Source: Achromobacter sp. (lineage in GTDB: Bacteria > Pseudomonadota > Gammaproteobacteria > Burkholderiales > Burkholderiaceae_B). Taken from it: a DNA stretch of 7,049 nt. The stretch covers positions 1 to 7,049 of the forward strand of contig DMTA01000116.1 of the NCBI GenBank assembly GCA_003454835.1, in the 5' to 3' direction. Position 1 is the first letter of the stretch. Each line of letters opens with the position of its first letter. The notes under the pieces were generated by a model. The model was not told the origin of the DNA. It made no database searches and saw only the letters and a program-made list of their open reading frames with translations. The position numbers and the translations under genes were made by a program. This document shows positions 1 through 6,840 of this stretch, piece after piece.

Positions 1-5
1 TAAGG

Positions 6-2621
6 TCAGTTTTGTTGGATCCAGCGGCGGACCAGATCGATGGTCGGGCCGGAGAACGCCTCGTCGGACTGCAGCAGTGCGAAGTCGCCGGCGCCGATGC
101 CGTCCAGCACGCTGGCGATGGCCTGGCCGTGGTCGGGCTCGTCCTGGATGTCTTTGACGCGGCTGCCTTGCGCCAGGCCCTGGCGTAGCAGTGCGCGGGC
201 CTCGCCGGAGGGGCGCTTGCTGCGCACGGTCGCGTCGTCATACAGGACCACGCGGTCGAAGGCGTCGCCAAGCAGCTTGCCCTGTTCGATCAGGTCCGCA
301 TCACGGCGGTCCGCGCCGGCCGAGTACACGGCGGCGCGCTTGGCGGACGGAAACTGATCGATGGCCGTAATCAGCGGGCGCAGCGCGGACGCGTTGTGCA
401 CGTCGTCCACGACCACCGTGGCGCCATTGCGCTCGAACAGCGTGAACTGCCACGGCGCGTCGGCCTGGTCGATGTCGAAGGTCTCGATGCCGGCGCGGAT
501 CAGTTCCACCGGAATGTCCAATGCCCACGCCGAACCCACGGCCGCCAGCACGTTTTCAACCTGGAAGGCCACGCGGCCACCGTGCGTCAGCGGGATGGCG
601 GCCACGTCGGCCAGGCGTTCTTCCTGGCTGCCCTGCGCCAGCACGATGCTGCCGTCGCGCACGAACACCGCGCGTCCGTCCTGGGCCAGATGCTGCACGA
701 TGGCGGGCAGGGCGGGGTCGATGCCGAAGAAGATCACGCCGCCGTCGCAGAGCTCGGCCATTTCCACGACGCGAGGATCGCGCGCGTTCAGCACGGCCAC
801 GCCGCCGGGCAGGACCACGTCGACCTGCGTGCGGAACACGTTGAACAGGCGTTCCGTTTCGTTGATGTCGAAGTCGCCGAGATGATCGCCGTCGTCGATG
901 TTGGTGACCACGCCGACCTGGCATCGATCGTAGGCCAGGCCCTGGCCAAGGATCACGCCGCTGTCATTTTCGATGACGGCGGCGTCCACGTTGCGGTTCA
1001 TGAGCAAGCGCGTGCCCGACGCGAAGTCGGCGCGGTCGCCCTTTTGAACGAGACGGCGGTCCAGGTAAAGGCCTTCGCTGCACGCGAGGCCGGTGCGCTT
1101 GCCGGACAGGTGCAAGAGGCGCGCGACCAGTCGGGCGACGACGGTCTTACCGTTGGTGCCCGTCACGCCCACGATGGGAATGCGGCCCGCGTCGCCTTCA
1201 GGGAAGAGGTGATCGACGATGGCGCGGCCCACGGGGCGCGGCGTGCCGTCGGCGGGCTTCAGGTGCATCAACAGGCCCGGTCCGGCGTTGACTTCGACGA
1301 TGGCGCCGCGCTGTTCGTCCAGCGGGCGCGTGATGTCTTCGGCCACAAGGTCCACGCCGGCGATATCCAGGCCGACGATGCGCGCCGCCAGGGTGACGGT
1401 GGCGGCAACGCTGGGGTGGACGCGATCGGTCACGTCGAACGCGACATTGCCGCTGCGCTGCACCAGCACGCGCTGGCCTTCGGGCGGCACGCTGTCTTCC
1501 GACAGGCCCTGGCGCGCGATTTCCAGCCGGGCGGCGGAATCCAGGCGCACGGGATTGAGCGGATGGTTTTCGGTGCGGCCGCGGCGGGGGTCGGTATTGA
1601 TCTGGCTGTCGATGAGGTCGGTGATGGTCGACTTGCCGTCGCCCGTCACCCATGCGGGTTCGCCGGCGGCAGCCGCGACCATGCGGTTGCCCACCACCAG
1701 CAGGCGGTGTTCGTTGCCCAGCACGAAGCGTTCGACGATGACGCCGCTGCCTTCGTCCACGGCGACGCGATAGGCCGAGACCACTTCCTCGCGGGTCGTC
1801 AGGTTGGTGAAAACCCCGCGGCCATGGTTGCCGTCGTAGGGCTTGACCACCACGGGCAGGCCGATGTCCTCGGCGGCGTCCCAGGCGTCTTCCTCGCTTT
1901 CAACCAGGCGACCCTCGGGCACCGGCACGCCGCAGGTCGACAGCAGTTCCTTGGTCAGGTCCTTGTCGCGCGAAATGCCTTCGGCGATGGCGCTGGTGCG
2001 ATCGGTCTCGGCCGTCCAGATGCGGCGCTGCGCCGAGCCGTAGCCGAATTGGACGAGGTTGCCCTCAAAAAGACGGATATAGGGAATATCGCGATCGTCG
2101 GCCGCGTCCACGATGCAGGCGGTGCTGGGACCGAGGCAGTGGCGGTCGACCAGGCTGCGCAGCTTGGCCACGGTGGCGGGCACGTCGAACGGCCGGTCCT
2201 CGATGGCGGCCATGACGAGGTCGCGCGCTTCGTTCAAGGCGGTGCGGGTGACCTGTTCCTGCCAGGCGCGCACGACGACCTTGTAGACGCCCCGCTTGGA
2301 GGTTTCGCGCGCCTTGCCGAAGCCGCCGCGCAGGCCGGCCAGGTTCTGCAGTTCCAGGGTGACGTGTTCAAGAATGTGGCCGGGCCACGTGCCTTCTTTC
2401 AGGCGGGACAGAAAACCGCCGCGCACGCCGGGGCTGCATCGATGCTCGATCAGCGTCGGCAGCCATTCGGTCAGCCGCTCATAAAATCCGGGAATCGTGT
2501 TGGAGGGGTAGTCCTCCAGTTCGCCGATATCCACCCATGCTTCAAGGACCGGGCGATACGTCCAAATGTTCGGGCCGCGCAAAGCCACGACATCGATAAA
2601 TTCAATGTCTTTCTTTTTCAT
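6..2621 (-). CDS. cphA: Cyanophycin synthetase family protein (CphA-type, complete, 871 aa)
   Basis: Predicted cytoplasmic, ATP-dependent polymerase that alternately adds Asp to the backbone and Arg to the side chain of cyanophycin. Three family domains are visible in order. The N domain (about 1-160) has RGPNIWTYRP (15-24), VRGGF (66-70) and an HxxEH motif (H82, E85, H86) followed by E90. The ATP-grasp domain (about 165-475) has VVVKPYDGNHGRGV (257-270), the DPRRG motif (344-348) and IVEVNAGPGLLMHL (441-454). The Mur-ligase-like domain (about 480-871) has P-loop GVTGTNGKT (485-493), VVTNI...DHLG (571-582) and QVENVLAA (687-694). The length is normal for full-length CphA. Some signatures depart from those I know in CphA1: GNVAFDVTD (391-399) lacks the usual STGG stretch, the Mur domain has ENDSGVIL (551-558) where ETARGGIL is usual, and DDVHNAS (739-745) replaces D-Y-x-H-N-P. 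It may therefore be the second paralogue (often called cphA'), with another cphA perhaps beyond position 1. The ATG at 2621 is preceded by an A/T-rich leader without a clear Shine-Dalgarno; conserved sequence begins within about ten residues, which supports this start. Family call very secure; paralogue class uncertain. Confidence 0.95.
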   Translation of the reverse strand: MKKKDIEFIDVVALRGPNIWTYRPVLEAWVDIGELEDYPSNTIPGFYERLTEWLPTLIEHRCSPGVRGGFLSRLKEGTWPGHILEHVTLELQNLAGLRGGFGKARETSKRGVYKVVVRAWQEQVTRTALNEARDLVMAAIEDRPFDVPATVAKLRSLVDRHCLGPSTACIVDAADDRDIPYIRLFEGNLVQFGYGSAQRRIWTAETDRTSAIAEGISRDKDLTKELLSTCGVPVPEGRLVESEEDAWDAAEDIGLPVVVKPYDGNHGRGVFTNLTTREEVVSAYRVAVDEGSGVIVERFVLGNEHRLLVVGNRMVAAAAGEPAWVTGDGKSTITDLIDSQINTDPRRGRTENHPLNPVRLDSAARLEIARQGLSEDSVPPEGQRVLVQRSGNVAFDVTDRVHPSVAATVTLAARIVGLDIAGVDLVAEDITRPLDEQRGAIVEVNAGPGLLMHLKPADGTPRPVGRAIVDHLFPEGDAGRIPIVGVTGTNGKTVVARLVARLLHLSGKRTGLACSEGLYLDRRLVQKGDRADFASGTRLLMNRNVDAAVIENDSGVILGQGLAYDRCQVGVVTNIDDGDHLGDFDINETERLFNVFRTQVDVVLPGGVAVLNARDPRVVEMAELCDGGVIFFGIDPALPAIVQHLAQDGRAVFVRDGSIVLAQGSQEERLADVAAIPLTHGGRVAFQVENVLAAVGSAWALDIPVELIRAGIETFDIDQADAPWQFTLFERNGATVVVDDVHNASALRPLITAIDQFPSAKRAAVYSAGADRRDADLIEQGKLLGDAFDRVVLYDDATVRSKRPSGEARALLRQGLAQGSRVKDIQDEPDHGQAIASVLDGIGAGDFALLQSDEAFSGPTIDLVRRWIQQN

Positions 2622-2755
2622 GTTTTAATTTGCTCGAGAAGCAGGTTGGCACGCGCGGACGCCCCTATGCAAGACCGCGAATTTGTTGGGGTTGCGCCTT
2701 AAGAATAATGCCAACGAGTGGGGGATCCCAGATATTCCTGATTAGAAAAATCGGC

Positions 2756-2764
2756 TGATACTAT
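2756..2764 (+). promoter_or_regulatory. Candidate extended -10 promoter for the ABC/DUF1854 operon
   Basis: The sequence TGATACTAT fits the extended -10 pattern TG-N-TACTAT. The hexamer matches TATAAT at four of six positions, including the important A2 and T6. No good -35 box lies upstream (TTCCTG at 2735-2740 has 18-bp spacing but is a poor match), as is common for extended -10 promoters. Transcription would begin near 2771 and leave an untranslated leader of about 110 nt before the ABC gene. Visual prediction only. Confidence 0.4.
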
Positions 2765-2765
2765 A
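2760..2765 (-). promoter_or_regulatory. Possible -10 element for leftward cphA transcription
   Basis: Read on the minus strand, this is TATAGT, a five-of-six match to TATAAT. It overlaps the rightward -10 because the local sequence ATACTATAC gives similar hexamers on both strands. No convincing -35 stands at normal spacing: TTCACG on the minus strand is only 14 bp upstream. If used, the cphA leader would be about 130 nt. This is a weak prediction. Confidence 0.2.
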
Positions 2766-2767
2766 CG

Positions 2768-2782
2768 ACGCCTTCAAGGCGT
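2768..2782. repeat. Perfect 15-bp palindrome at the divergent promoter (candidate operator)
   Basis: ACGCCTT and AAGGCGT are exact reverse complements around a single central C, giving seven perfect base pairs per arm. The element begins four bases after the candidate rightward -10, so it would cover the transcription start. It would also lie just upstream of the leftward -10. That placement suits a repressor site acting in both directions. It could instead form a small hairpin at the 5' end of the ABC leader mRNA, although a one-base loop means the outer pairs would have to open to a shorter stem. No regulator gene is visible in the window. Confidence 0.45.
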
Positions 2783-2798
2783 GAACTCGTTGTGTTGT

Positions 2799-2807
2799 AA
2801 GGAAGGG
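2799..2807 (+). promoter_or_regulatory. Unassigned Shine-Dalgarno-like word AAGGAAGGG
   Basis: This is the strongest ribosome-binding-like sequence in the intergenic region, but it lies 73 bases before the ABC start. The only start codon at suitable distance is a TTG at 2814, which opens a 42-codon frame ending at the TGA at 2940-2942. That frame overlaps the start of the ABC gene out of frame. It may be a leader ORF, a leftover signal or chance; nothing in its translation resembles a known peptide. Confidence 0.25.
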
Positions 2808-2880
2808 ACACGTTTGCCGCCGACGGCGTCAAACCGGTTGCCGCCTAGTAGGGCAGAGTCCTGGCCCGGTATGCGTTCCA

Positions 2881-5166
2881 ATGAAAAAACCAAACCTGCT
2901 TTCCGGCCTTGCCGACGCATTTCCTGCCCGCTGGCGGGATGAAATCCGCACCGAACTGGCGGATGACGAAACCCTTCTGGCTTGGGTCGAAATAGACCTC
3001 GATCAGCGTTTGAAATTTCAGCCGGGTCTGGTCGCCGTGACCGATCAACGGCTGATCGCCCGCCTCCCCGACGATTCCGGTTGGGAATCCTGGCCATACG
3101 GCCCTCAATTGAAGCTATCTCTCAGCGATCATGCCGGCGCCGCCGTGCTTGAGCTGCACGATGACACCGGTCGTCTGGGCGTCTGGCGATTCACGCTGGC
3201 CTGCAATCCCGCCGCGTTGAGGCTGTTGGCTCAGTTCGAAACGCAGCAGTCGATCCGGCTGTCGGGCAAACCGGCAGAAGCGCTGGAAGAACGCACCTGC
3301 ACTATCTGTAATAACGTCATTCCCGCAGGCGAGGAAGAATGCCCGACCTGCAACCAGGAACAGGCCGCGCCGTCGACCACCTGGGCGCTCTTGCGGCTGT
3401 GGCGTTTTGCGCGGCCATATCGCGGCCCGTTGTTTGCCGGGTTTCTACTGACGCTGCTCGGCACCGCGGCCACGCTGGTGCCGCCGTATTTGACGATGCC
3501 GCTGATGGACGACGTGCTGATTCCGTTCCAGAACGGCGCGCCCATTGATTACAGCCTCGTGCGGCTTTATCTGGGCGGCCTGTTGGGATCGGCCATTCTG
3601 GCGTGGGGGCTGGGTTGGGCGCGCACGTATATTCTGGCTTGGGTCAGCGAACGCATCGGCGCGGATCTGCGCACCACCACTTACGCGCACCTGCAGCAAC
3701 TGTCGCTTGAATATTTTGGCGGCAAGCGCACCGGCGATCTGATTTCTCGCATCGGCAGCGAAACCGACCGCATCTGTGTATTCCTGTCGCTGCACCTGCT
3801 GGACTTCGCCACCGACATCCTCATGATCGCCATGACGGCGATCATCCTGATCAGCATCAATCCGTGGCTTGCGCTGGTCACGCTGGTGCCGCTGCCGTTC
3901 ATCATCTGGATGATCCACGCCGTGCGCGATCGCCTGCGGCATGGCTTCGAAAAGGTCGACCGCATCTGGTCCGAGATCACGAACGTGCTGGCCGACACCA
4001 TTCCCGGCATCCGCGTGGTCAAGGCGTTTGCGCAGGAAAAACGCGAGGTCGCGCGCTTCCGCGAAGCCAACAACCGCAACCTGGAAGTCAACGATCGCGT
4101 CAACACCACGTGGTCGCTGTTCTCGCCGACGGTCACGCTGCTGACTGAGGTTGGCCTGCTGGTGGTGTGGATCTTCGGCATCTGGCAGGTGTCGCAAAAG
4201 CAGATCACCGTGGGCGTGCTGGCCGCGTTCCTGGCGTATATCGGGCGCTTTTACATGCGCCTGGATTCCATGAGCCGCATCGTGTCGGTCACGCAGAAGG
4301 CCGCGGCCGGCGCCAAGCGCATCTTCGACATTCTGGACCACGTGTCCAGCGTGCCGGAACCGCAGAATCCCGCCAAAATGCCGCACATCAACGGCCGCAT
4401 CGCACTGCGCGACGTGGGCTTTCGCTACGGCAACCGCCAGGTCATCCGTGGGTTGAATCTGACCATCGCGCCGGGCGAAATGATCGGGCTGGTGGGCCAC
4501 AGCGGGTCGGGCAAGAGCACGCTGATCAACCTGATCTGCCGTTTCTACGACGTATCTGAAGGCGCCGTGCTGGTGGATGGCGCCGACATCCGTTCGGTGC
4601 GCGTGGCCGACTATCGCCGCAATATCGGGCTGGTGCTGCAGGAGCCTTTCCTGTTCTTCGGCACCATCGCCGAGAACATTGCCTATGGCCGGCCGGACGC
4701 CACGCGCGACGAGATCGTGGCCGCGGCGCGCGCGGCGCATGCGCACGAATTCATCCTGCGCCTGCCGCACGGCTACGACTCGCTGGTGGGCGAGCGCGGC
4801 CAGGCCTTGTCCGGCGGCGAACGCCAGCGCATCTCGATCGCGCGTGCCCTGTTGATCGACCCGCGCATCCTGATCCTGGACGAAGCGACGTCGTCAGTGG
4901 ACACCACGACCGAGAAAGAAATTCAGAAGGCCCTGGACAACCTGGTCCGCGGCCGCACCACCATCGCAATTGCGCACCGCCTGAGCACGTTGCGCAAGGC
5001 CGACCGGCTGGTGGTCCTGGACCGCGGCCAGATCGTGGAGCAGGGCCCGCACGAAGAACTGATGGCCCGCGAGGGCGCCTACTATCGCCTGTATCAGGCG
5101 CAGGCGCGTCAGGCGGAAGCCGACGCGCAGGCGTCGGGCAGCGAAGACATGGCCGCCGTGGCCTGA
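2881..5166 (+). CDS. Cyanophycin-associated ABC transporter, permease and ATPase fused, with PH-like and zinc-ribbon N-terminus
   Basis: A 761-aa half-transporter of the ABC exporter type, expected to dimerise in the inner membrane. Residues 1-125 are soluble and contain a bacterial PH-like pattern (about 30-118, with GLVAVTDQRLIARL at 49-62). A zinc ribbon follows with C140, C143, C154 and C157 (CxxC-x10-CxxC). The membrane domain spans about 170-470, with likely helices near 183-205, 225-247, 308-327, 328-347, 418-436 and 441-458. The nucleotide-binding domain is complete: Walker A GHSGSGKST (539-547), Q-loop Q587, signature LSGGE (643-647), Walker B ILILDEA (663-669), D-loop SSVD (671-674) and H-loop H699. 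All catalytic residues are present, so it should be an active ATPase. The N-terminal extension is unusual for an exporter. Substrate unknown; Asp-Arg dipeptides, or a granule- or membrane-linked role, are speculative. The ATG at 2881 is the first usable start in a frame open from 2785, but it lacks a Shine-Dalgarno. It lies 21 bp before, and is probably co-transcribed with, the DUF1854 gene. The association with cyanophycin is family knowledge plus context. Confidence 0.93.
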   Translation: MKKPNLLSGLADAFPARWRDEIRTELADDETLLAWVEIDLDQRLKFQPGLVAVTDQRLIARLPDDSGWESWPYGPQLKLSLSDHAGAAVLELHDDTGRLGVWRFTLACNPAALRLLAQFETQQSIRLSGKPAEALEERTCTICNNVIPAGEEECPTCNQEQAAPSTTWALLRLWRFARPYRGPLFAGFLLTLLGTAATLVPPYLTMPLMDDVLIPFQNGAPIDYSLVRLYLGGLLGSAILAWGLGWARTYILAWVSERIGADLRTTTYAHLQQLSLEYFGGKRTGDLISRIGSETDRICVFLSLHLLDFATDILMIAMTAIILISINPWLALVTLVPLPFIIWMIHAVRDRLRHGFEKVDRIWSEITNVLADTIPGIRVVKAFAQEKREVARFREANNRNLEVNDRVNTTWSLFSPTVTLLTEVGLLVVWIFGIWQVSQKQITVGVLAAFLAYIGRFYMRLDSMSRIVSVTQKAAAGAKRIFDILDHVSSVPEPQNPAKMPHINGRIALRDVGFRYGNRQVIRGLNLTIAPGEMIGLVGHSGSGKSTLINLICRFYDVSEGAVLVDGADIRSVRVADYRRNIGLVLQEPFLFFGTIAENIAYGRPDATRDEIVAAARAAHAHEFILRLPHGYDSLVGERGQALSGGERQRISIARALLIDPRILILDEATSSVDTTTEKEIQKALDNLVRGRTTIAIAHRLSTLRKADRLVVLDRGQIVEQGPHEELMAREGAYYRLYQAQARQAEADAQASGSEDMAAVA

Positions 5167-5187
5167 CGCGCAAACGGAACACTCGCC

Positions 5188-5658
5188 ATGACCTTGCCGT
5201 TCTTTCAATTGCGCCGCAACGCCTTCGGCCGCCTGGAGTTCCAGTCCGCCGACGGTGAATCGCACGAAGGCGTCATTCCGGTGCGCGCGTTCCCGATCAG
5301 CGAGGCCGGCCGCGGACTGTCGCTGGTGACGAGCGACGGACACGAGCTGTTGTGGATCGAACATCTGTCTGACGTCCCCGCCGAGCCGCGTGCCCTGATC
5401 GAAGAGGAACTCGCCAGCCGCGAGTTCATGCCCGAAATCCGCAAGCTGTCCAGCGTGTCCACCTACGCCACGCCCAGCGTCTGGAAAGTGGACACCGACC
5501 GCGGCCCGACGTCGTTTACGCTACGCGGCGAAGAAGACATCCGCCGCCTGTCCGCACAGACGCTGCTCATTGCCGACAACCACGGCATCTTCTATCTGGT
5601 GCGCGATATCCAGTCGCTGGACAAGCACAGCCGCAAGCTGCTGGACCGCTTTCTCTGA
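5188..5658 (+). CDS. Cyanophycin-associated DUF1854 family protein
   Basis: A 156-aa soluble protein of unknown function, recognised as DUF1854 by its overall pattern: GVIPVRAFPIS (28-38), GHELLWI (51-57), REFMPEI (78-84), TDRGPTSFTLRGEEDIRRL (103-121), LIADNHGIFYLVRDI (127-141) and LDKHSRKLLDRFL (144-156). There is no signal peptide or membrane segment, so it should be cytoplasmic. The mix of acidic and basic conserved residues looks more like a binding or scaffold protein than a classic enzyme, but this is an impression only. The ATG at 5188 follows the ABC stop by 21 bp, with a weak GGA about a dozen bases upstream, consistent with translation in the same operon. In betaproteobacteria this family is commonly the immediate partner of the PH-like/zinc-ribbon ABC gene beside cphA, so the two products probably act together. 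Function in the cyanophycin cycle is not established. Confidence 0.9.
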   Translation: MTLPFFQLRRNAFGRLEFQSADGESHEGVIPVRAFPISEAGRGLSLVTSDGHELLWIEHLSDVPAEPRALIEEELASREFMPEIRKLSSVSTYATPSVWKVDTDRGPTSFTLRGEEDIRRLSAQTLLIADNHGIFYLVRDIQSLDKHSRKLLDRFL

Positions 5659-5682
5659 CGGTTCAGGCGGTCTTTCCTGAGT

Positions 5683-5697
5683 CGGTGTCAGACACCG
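5683..5697. terminator. Perfect inverted repeat between convergent genes; possible bidirectional terminator or dispersed repeat
   Basis: CGGTGTC and GACACCG are exact reverse complements around one A, inside the 48-bp gap between two converging genes. A second small stem (TCAGG at 5663-5667 with CCTGA at 5676-5680) lies beside it, and GGCGGT (5666-5671) could alternatively pair with ACCGCC (5694-5699). No T-run follows on either strand, so it is not a textbook intrinsic terminator. Words close to GGTGTCAGACACC recur between genes in Bordetella and Achromobacter genomes as far as I recall, so it may be a copy of a dispersed short repeat. Its position supports a role at transcript ends. Confidence 0.5.
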
Positions 5698-5706
5698 CCG
5701 CCAGCC

Positions 5707-6840
5707 TCACTCACCCCGCCCCTTGAACGGCGTGTGCGATTCCAGCTCGCCCAGATAGTCCGACACCGCCGCCGTTTCCTCGTCCAGGAAGTTCTGGATA
5801 GCCTCGGCGAATCCCGGATGCGCCACCCAGTGCGCTGACCATGTCGGCGTGGGCAGCAATCCGCGCGCCATCTTGTGTTCGCCCTGCGCGCCGCCCTCGA
5901 AGCGCGCGAAGCCATGCGCGATGCAATACGCGATGGACTGCATGTAGCAGGTCTCGAAGTGCAGCCCCGGCACATATTCCGTCGCGCCCCAATACCGGCC
6001 ATATAAAGCGTCGCCGCCCGCAAGGTTGAGCGCGGACGCGACCGGCACGCCGTCGCGTTCGGCCAGGATCAGCACGAAGGCGTCTGGCTGGTCGCGATAA
6101 GCGCGCTCGAAGAACTCGCGGCTCAGATAGGGCGGATTGCCATGGTCGAAGTAGGTACGGCAATAGCAGCCGTAAAAGAATTCCAGTTGCGCGGCGCCGA
6201 TGTCGGCGCCGCGCAGCCAGCGGAAGGTGAGGCCCGCGGCGGCGACCTTCTTGCGGTCCTGGCGGATCTTCTTGCGCTTGTCGTGGCTCATGGTGGCCAG
6301 GAACGCGTCGAAGTCGGCATAGTCCGCGTTGGTCCAGTGGAACTGCACGCTCTCGCGGATCATGAAGCCGGCCTCCCGCAGCGTGCGCATGTCGGCATCG
6401 GCGGGAAACAGCAGGTGCAATGACGACACGTTGACCTCTTCGGCAAACGCCACCAGCCCGCGCACCAGCGTCGCGCGGTCTTCTTCGTTGGCGGCCAGCA
6501 ACCGCGGGCCAGTGACCGGCGTAAACGGAATGGCTGACAACAGCTTGGGGTAGTAGCGCATGCCGTGCCGCTGGAAGGCATCGGCCCACGCGTAGTCGAA
6601 CACGTATTCGCCGCGCGAATGCGATTTCAAGTAGAGCGGCACGGCGCCTGCCAGCACGTCGTCGCGCCACAGCGCCAGGAAATGCGGCGCCCAGCCCGTC
6701 TGGCGCGATGCGCAGCCCGTGTCGTGCAGGGCAAGCAGAAAGGCGTGCCGCAGAAAGGGTTGATCCCCGGCCAGCGCGTCCCATTGCCGGGCGTCGATGC
6801 GGGACAGATCGGTTTCCAAGGTAAGGCGCAGGGGATCCAT
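5707..6840 (-). CDS. GNAT/FemAB-like N-acyltransferase, COG3146 (PF04339, formerly DUF482)
   Basis: A 377-aa cytoplasmic protein of the family labelled peptidoglycan biosynthesis/recognition or GNAT N-acetyltransferase. These proteins have a double GNAT fold like FemAB aminoacyltransferases, but the substrate is unknown. Family signatures visible are YYPKLLSAIPFTPVTGPRLL (96-115), the basic segment HDKRKKIRQDRKKV (186-199), YGRYWGA (280-286) and FEGGAQGEHKMARGLLP (314-330). The length fits the family. The start chosen is the ATG at 6840 (MDPLRL). The frame stays open to an ATG at 6984, but that 48-residue extension is arginine- and cysteine-rich, unlike the family, and would overlap the divergent gene at 6937. 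No clear Shine-Dalgarno precedes 6840. It converges on the DUF1854 gene and so is not in the cyanophycin operon; a pathway link is unproven. Confidence 0.88.
   Translation of the reverse strand: MDPLRLTLETDLSRIDARQWDALAGDQPFLRHAFLLALHDTGCASRQTGWAPHFLALWRDDVLAGAVPLYLKSHSRGEYVFDYAWADAFQRHGMRYYPKLLSAIPFTPVTGPRLLAANEEDRATLVRGLVAFAEEVNVSSLHLLFPADADMRTLREAGFMIRESVQFHWTNADYADFDAFLATMSHDKRKKIRQDRKKVAAAGLTFRWLRGADIGAAQLEFFYGCYCRTYFDHGNPPYLSREFFERAYRDQPDAFVLILAERDGVPVASALNLAGGDALYGRYWGATEYVPGLHFETCYMQSIAYCIAHGFARFEGGAQGEHKMARGLLPTPTWSAHWVAHPGFAEAIQNFLDEETAAVSDYLGELESHTPFKGRGE

Larger units (their letters stand above)
2622..2880. promoter_or_regulatory. Divergent intergenic control region between cphA and the ABC/DUF1854 operon
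   Basis: This 259-bp non-coding stretch separates two divergently transcribed cyanophycin-related transcription units. It is noticeably more A/T-rich than the genes on either side, particularly around 2680-2766. It holds a promoter candidate for the right-hand operon, a 15-bp perfect palindrome (2768-2782), shorter self-complementary words (GGGATCCC at 2722-2729 and AACCGGTT at 2832-2839) and a purine-rich Shine-Dalgarno-like word (2799-2807) that is not placed to serve an in-frame start. I see no clear ArgR-type or sigma-54 site. That it controls both directions is inferred from the gene arrangement. Confidence 0.7.

Noticed and set aside
6..1175. Reading the C-terminal half of cphA as a separate Mur ligase gene (such as a murE or folC relative)
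   Set aside because: The frame is continuous with the N and ATP-grasp domains with no stop, and this domain order is the normal CphA architecture.
396..2702. A 768-codon open frame on the plus strand opposite cphA
   Set aside because: Its translation is rich in His, Ala, Gly, Asp and Gln without any domain pattern, as expected for the antisense of a GC-rich gene. The minus-strand frame is a clear cyanophycin synthetase across its whole length.
2622..2880. ArgR box, NtrC or sigma-54 site in the divergent region
   Set aside because: Arginine or nitrogen control would make sense for cyanophycin, but I found no stretch matching these consensus patterns closely enough. TTGGCA on the minus strand lacks a properly spaced partner GC element.
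3445..4770. A 441-codon open frame on the minus strand opposite the ABC gene
   Set aside because: It is low-complexity, rich in His, Arg, Gln and Asp, and lies opposite conserved membrane and ATPase coding sequence. It is an antisense shadow.
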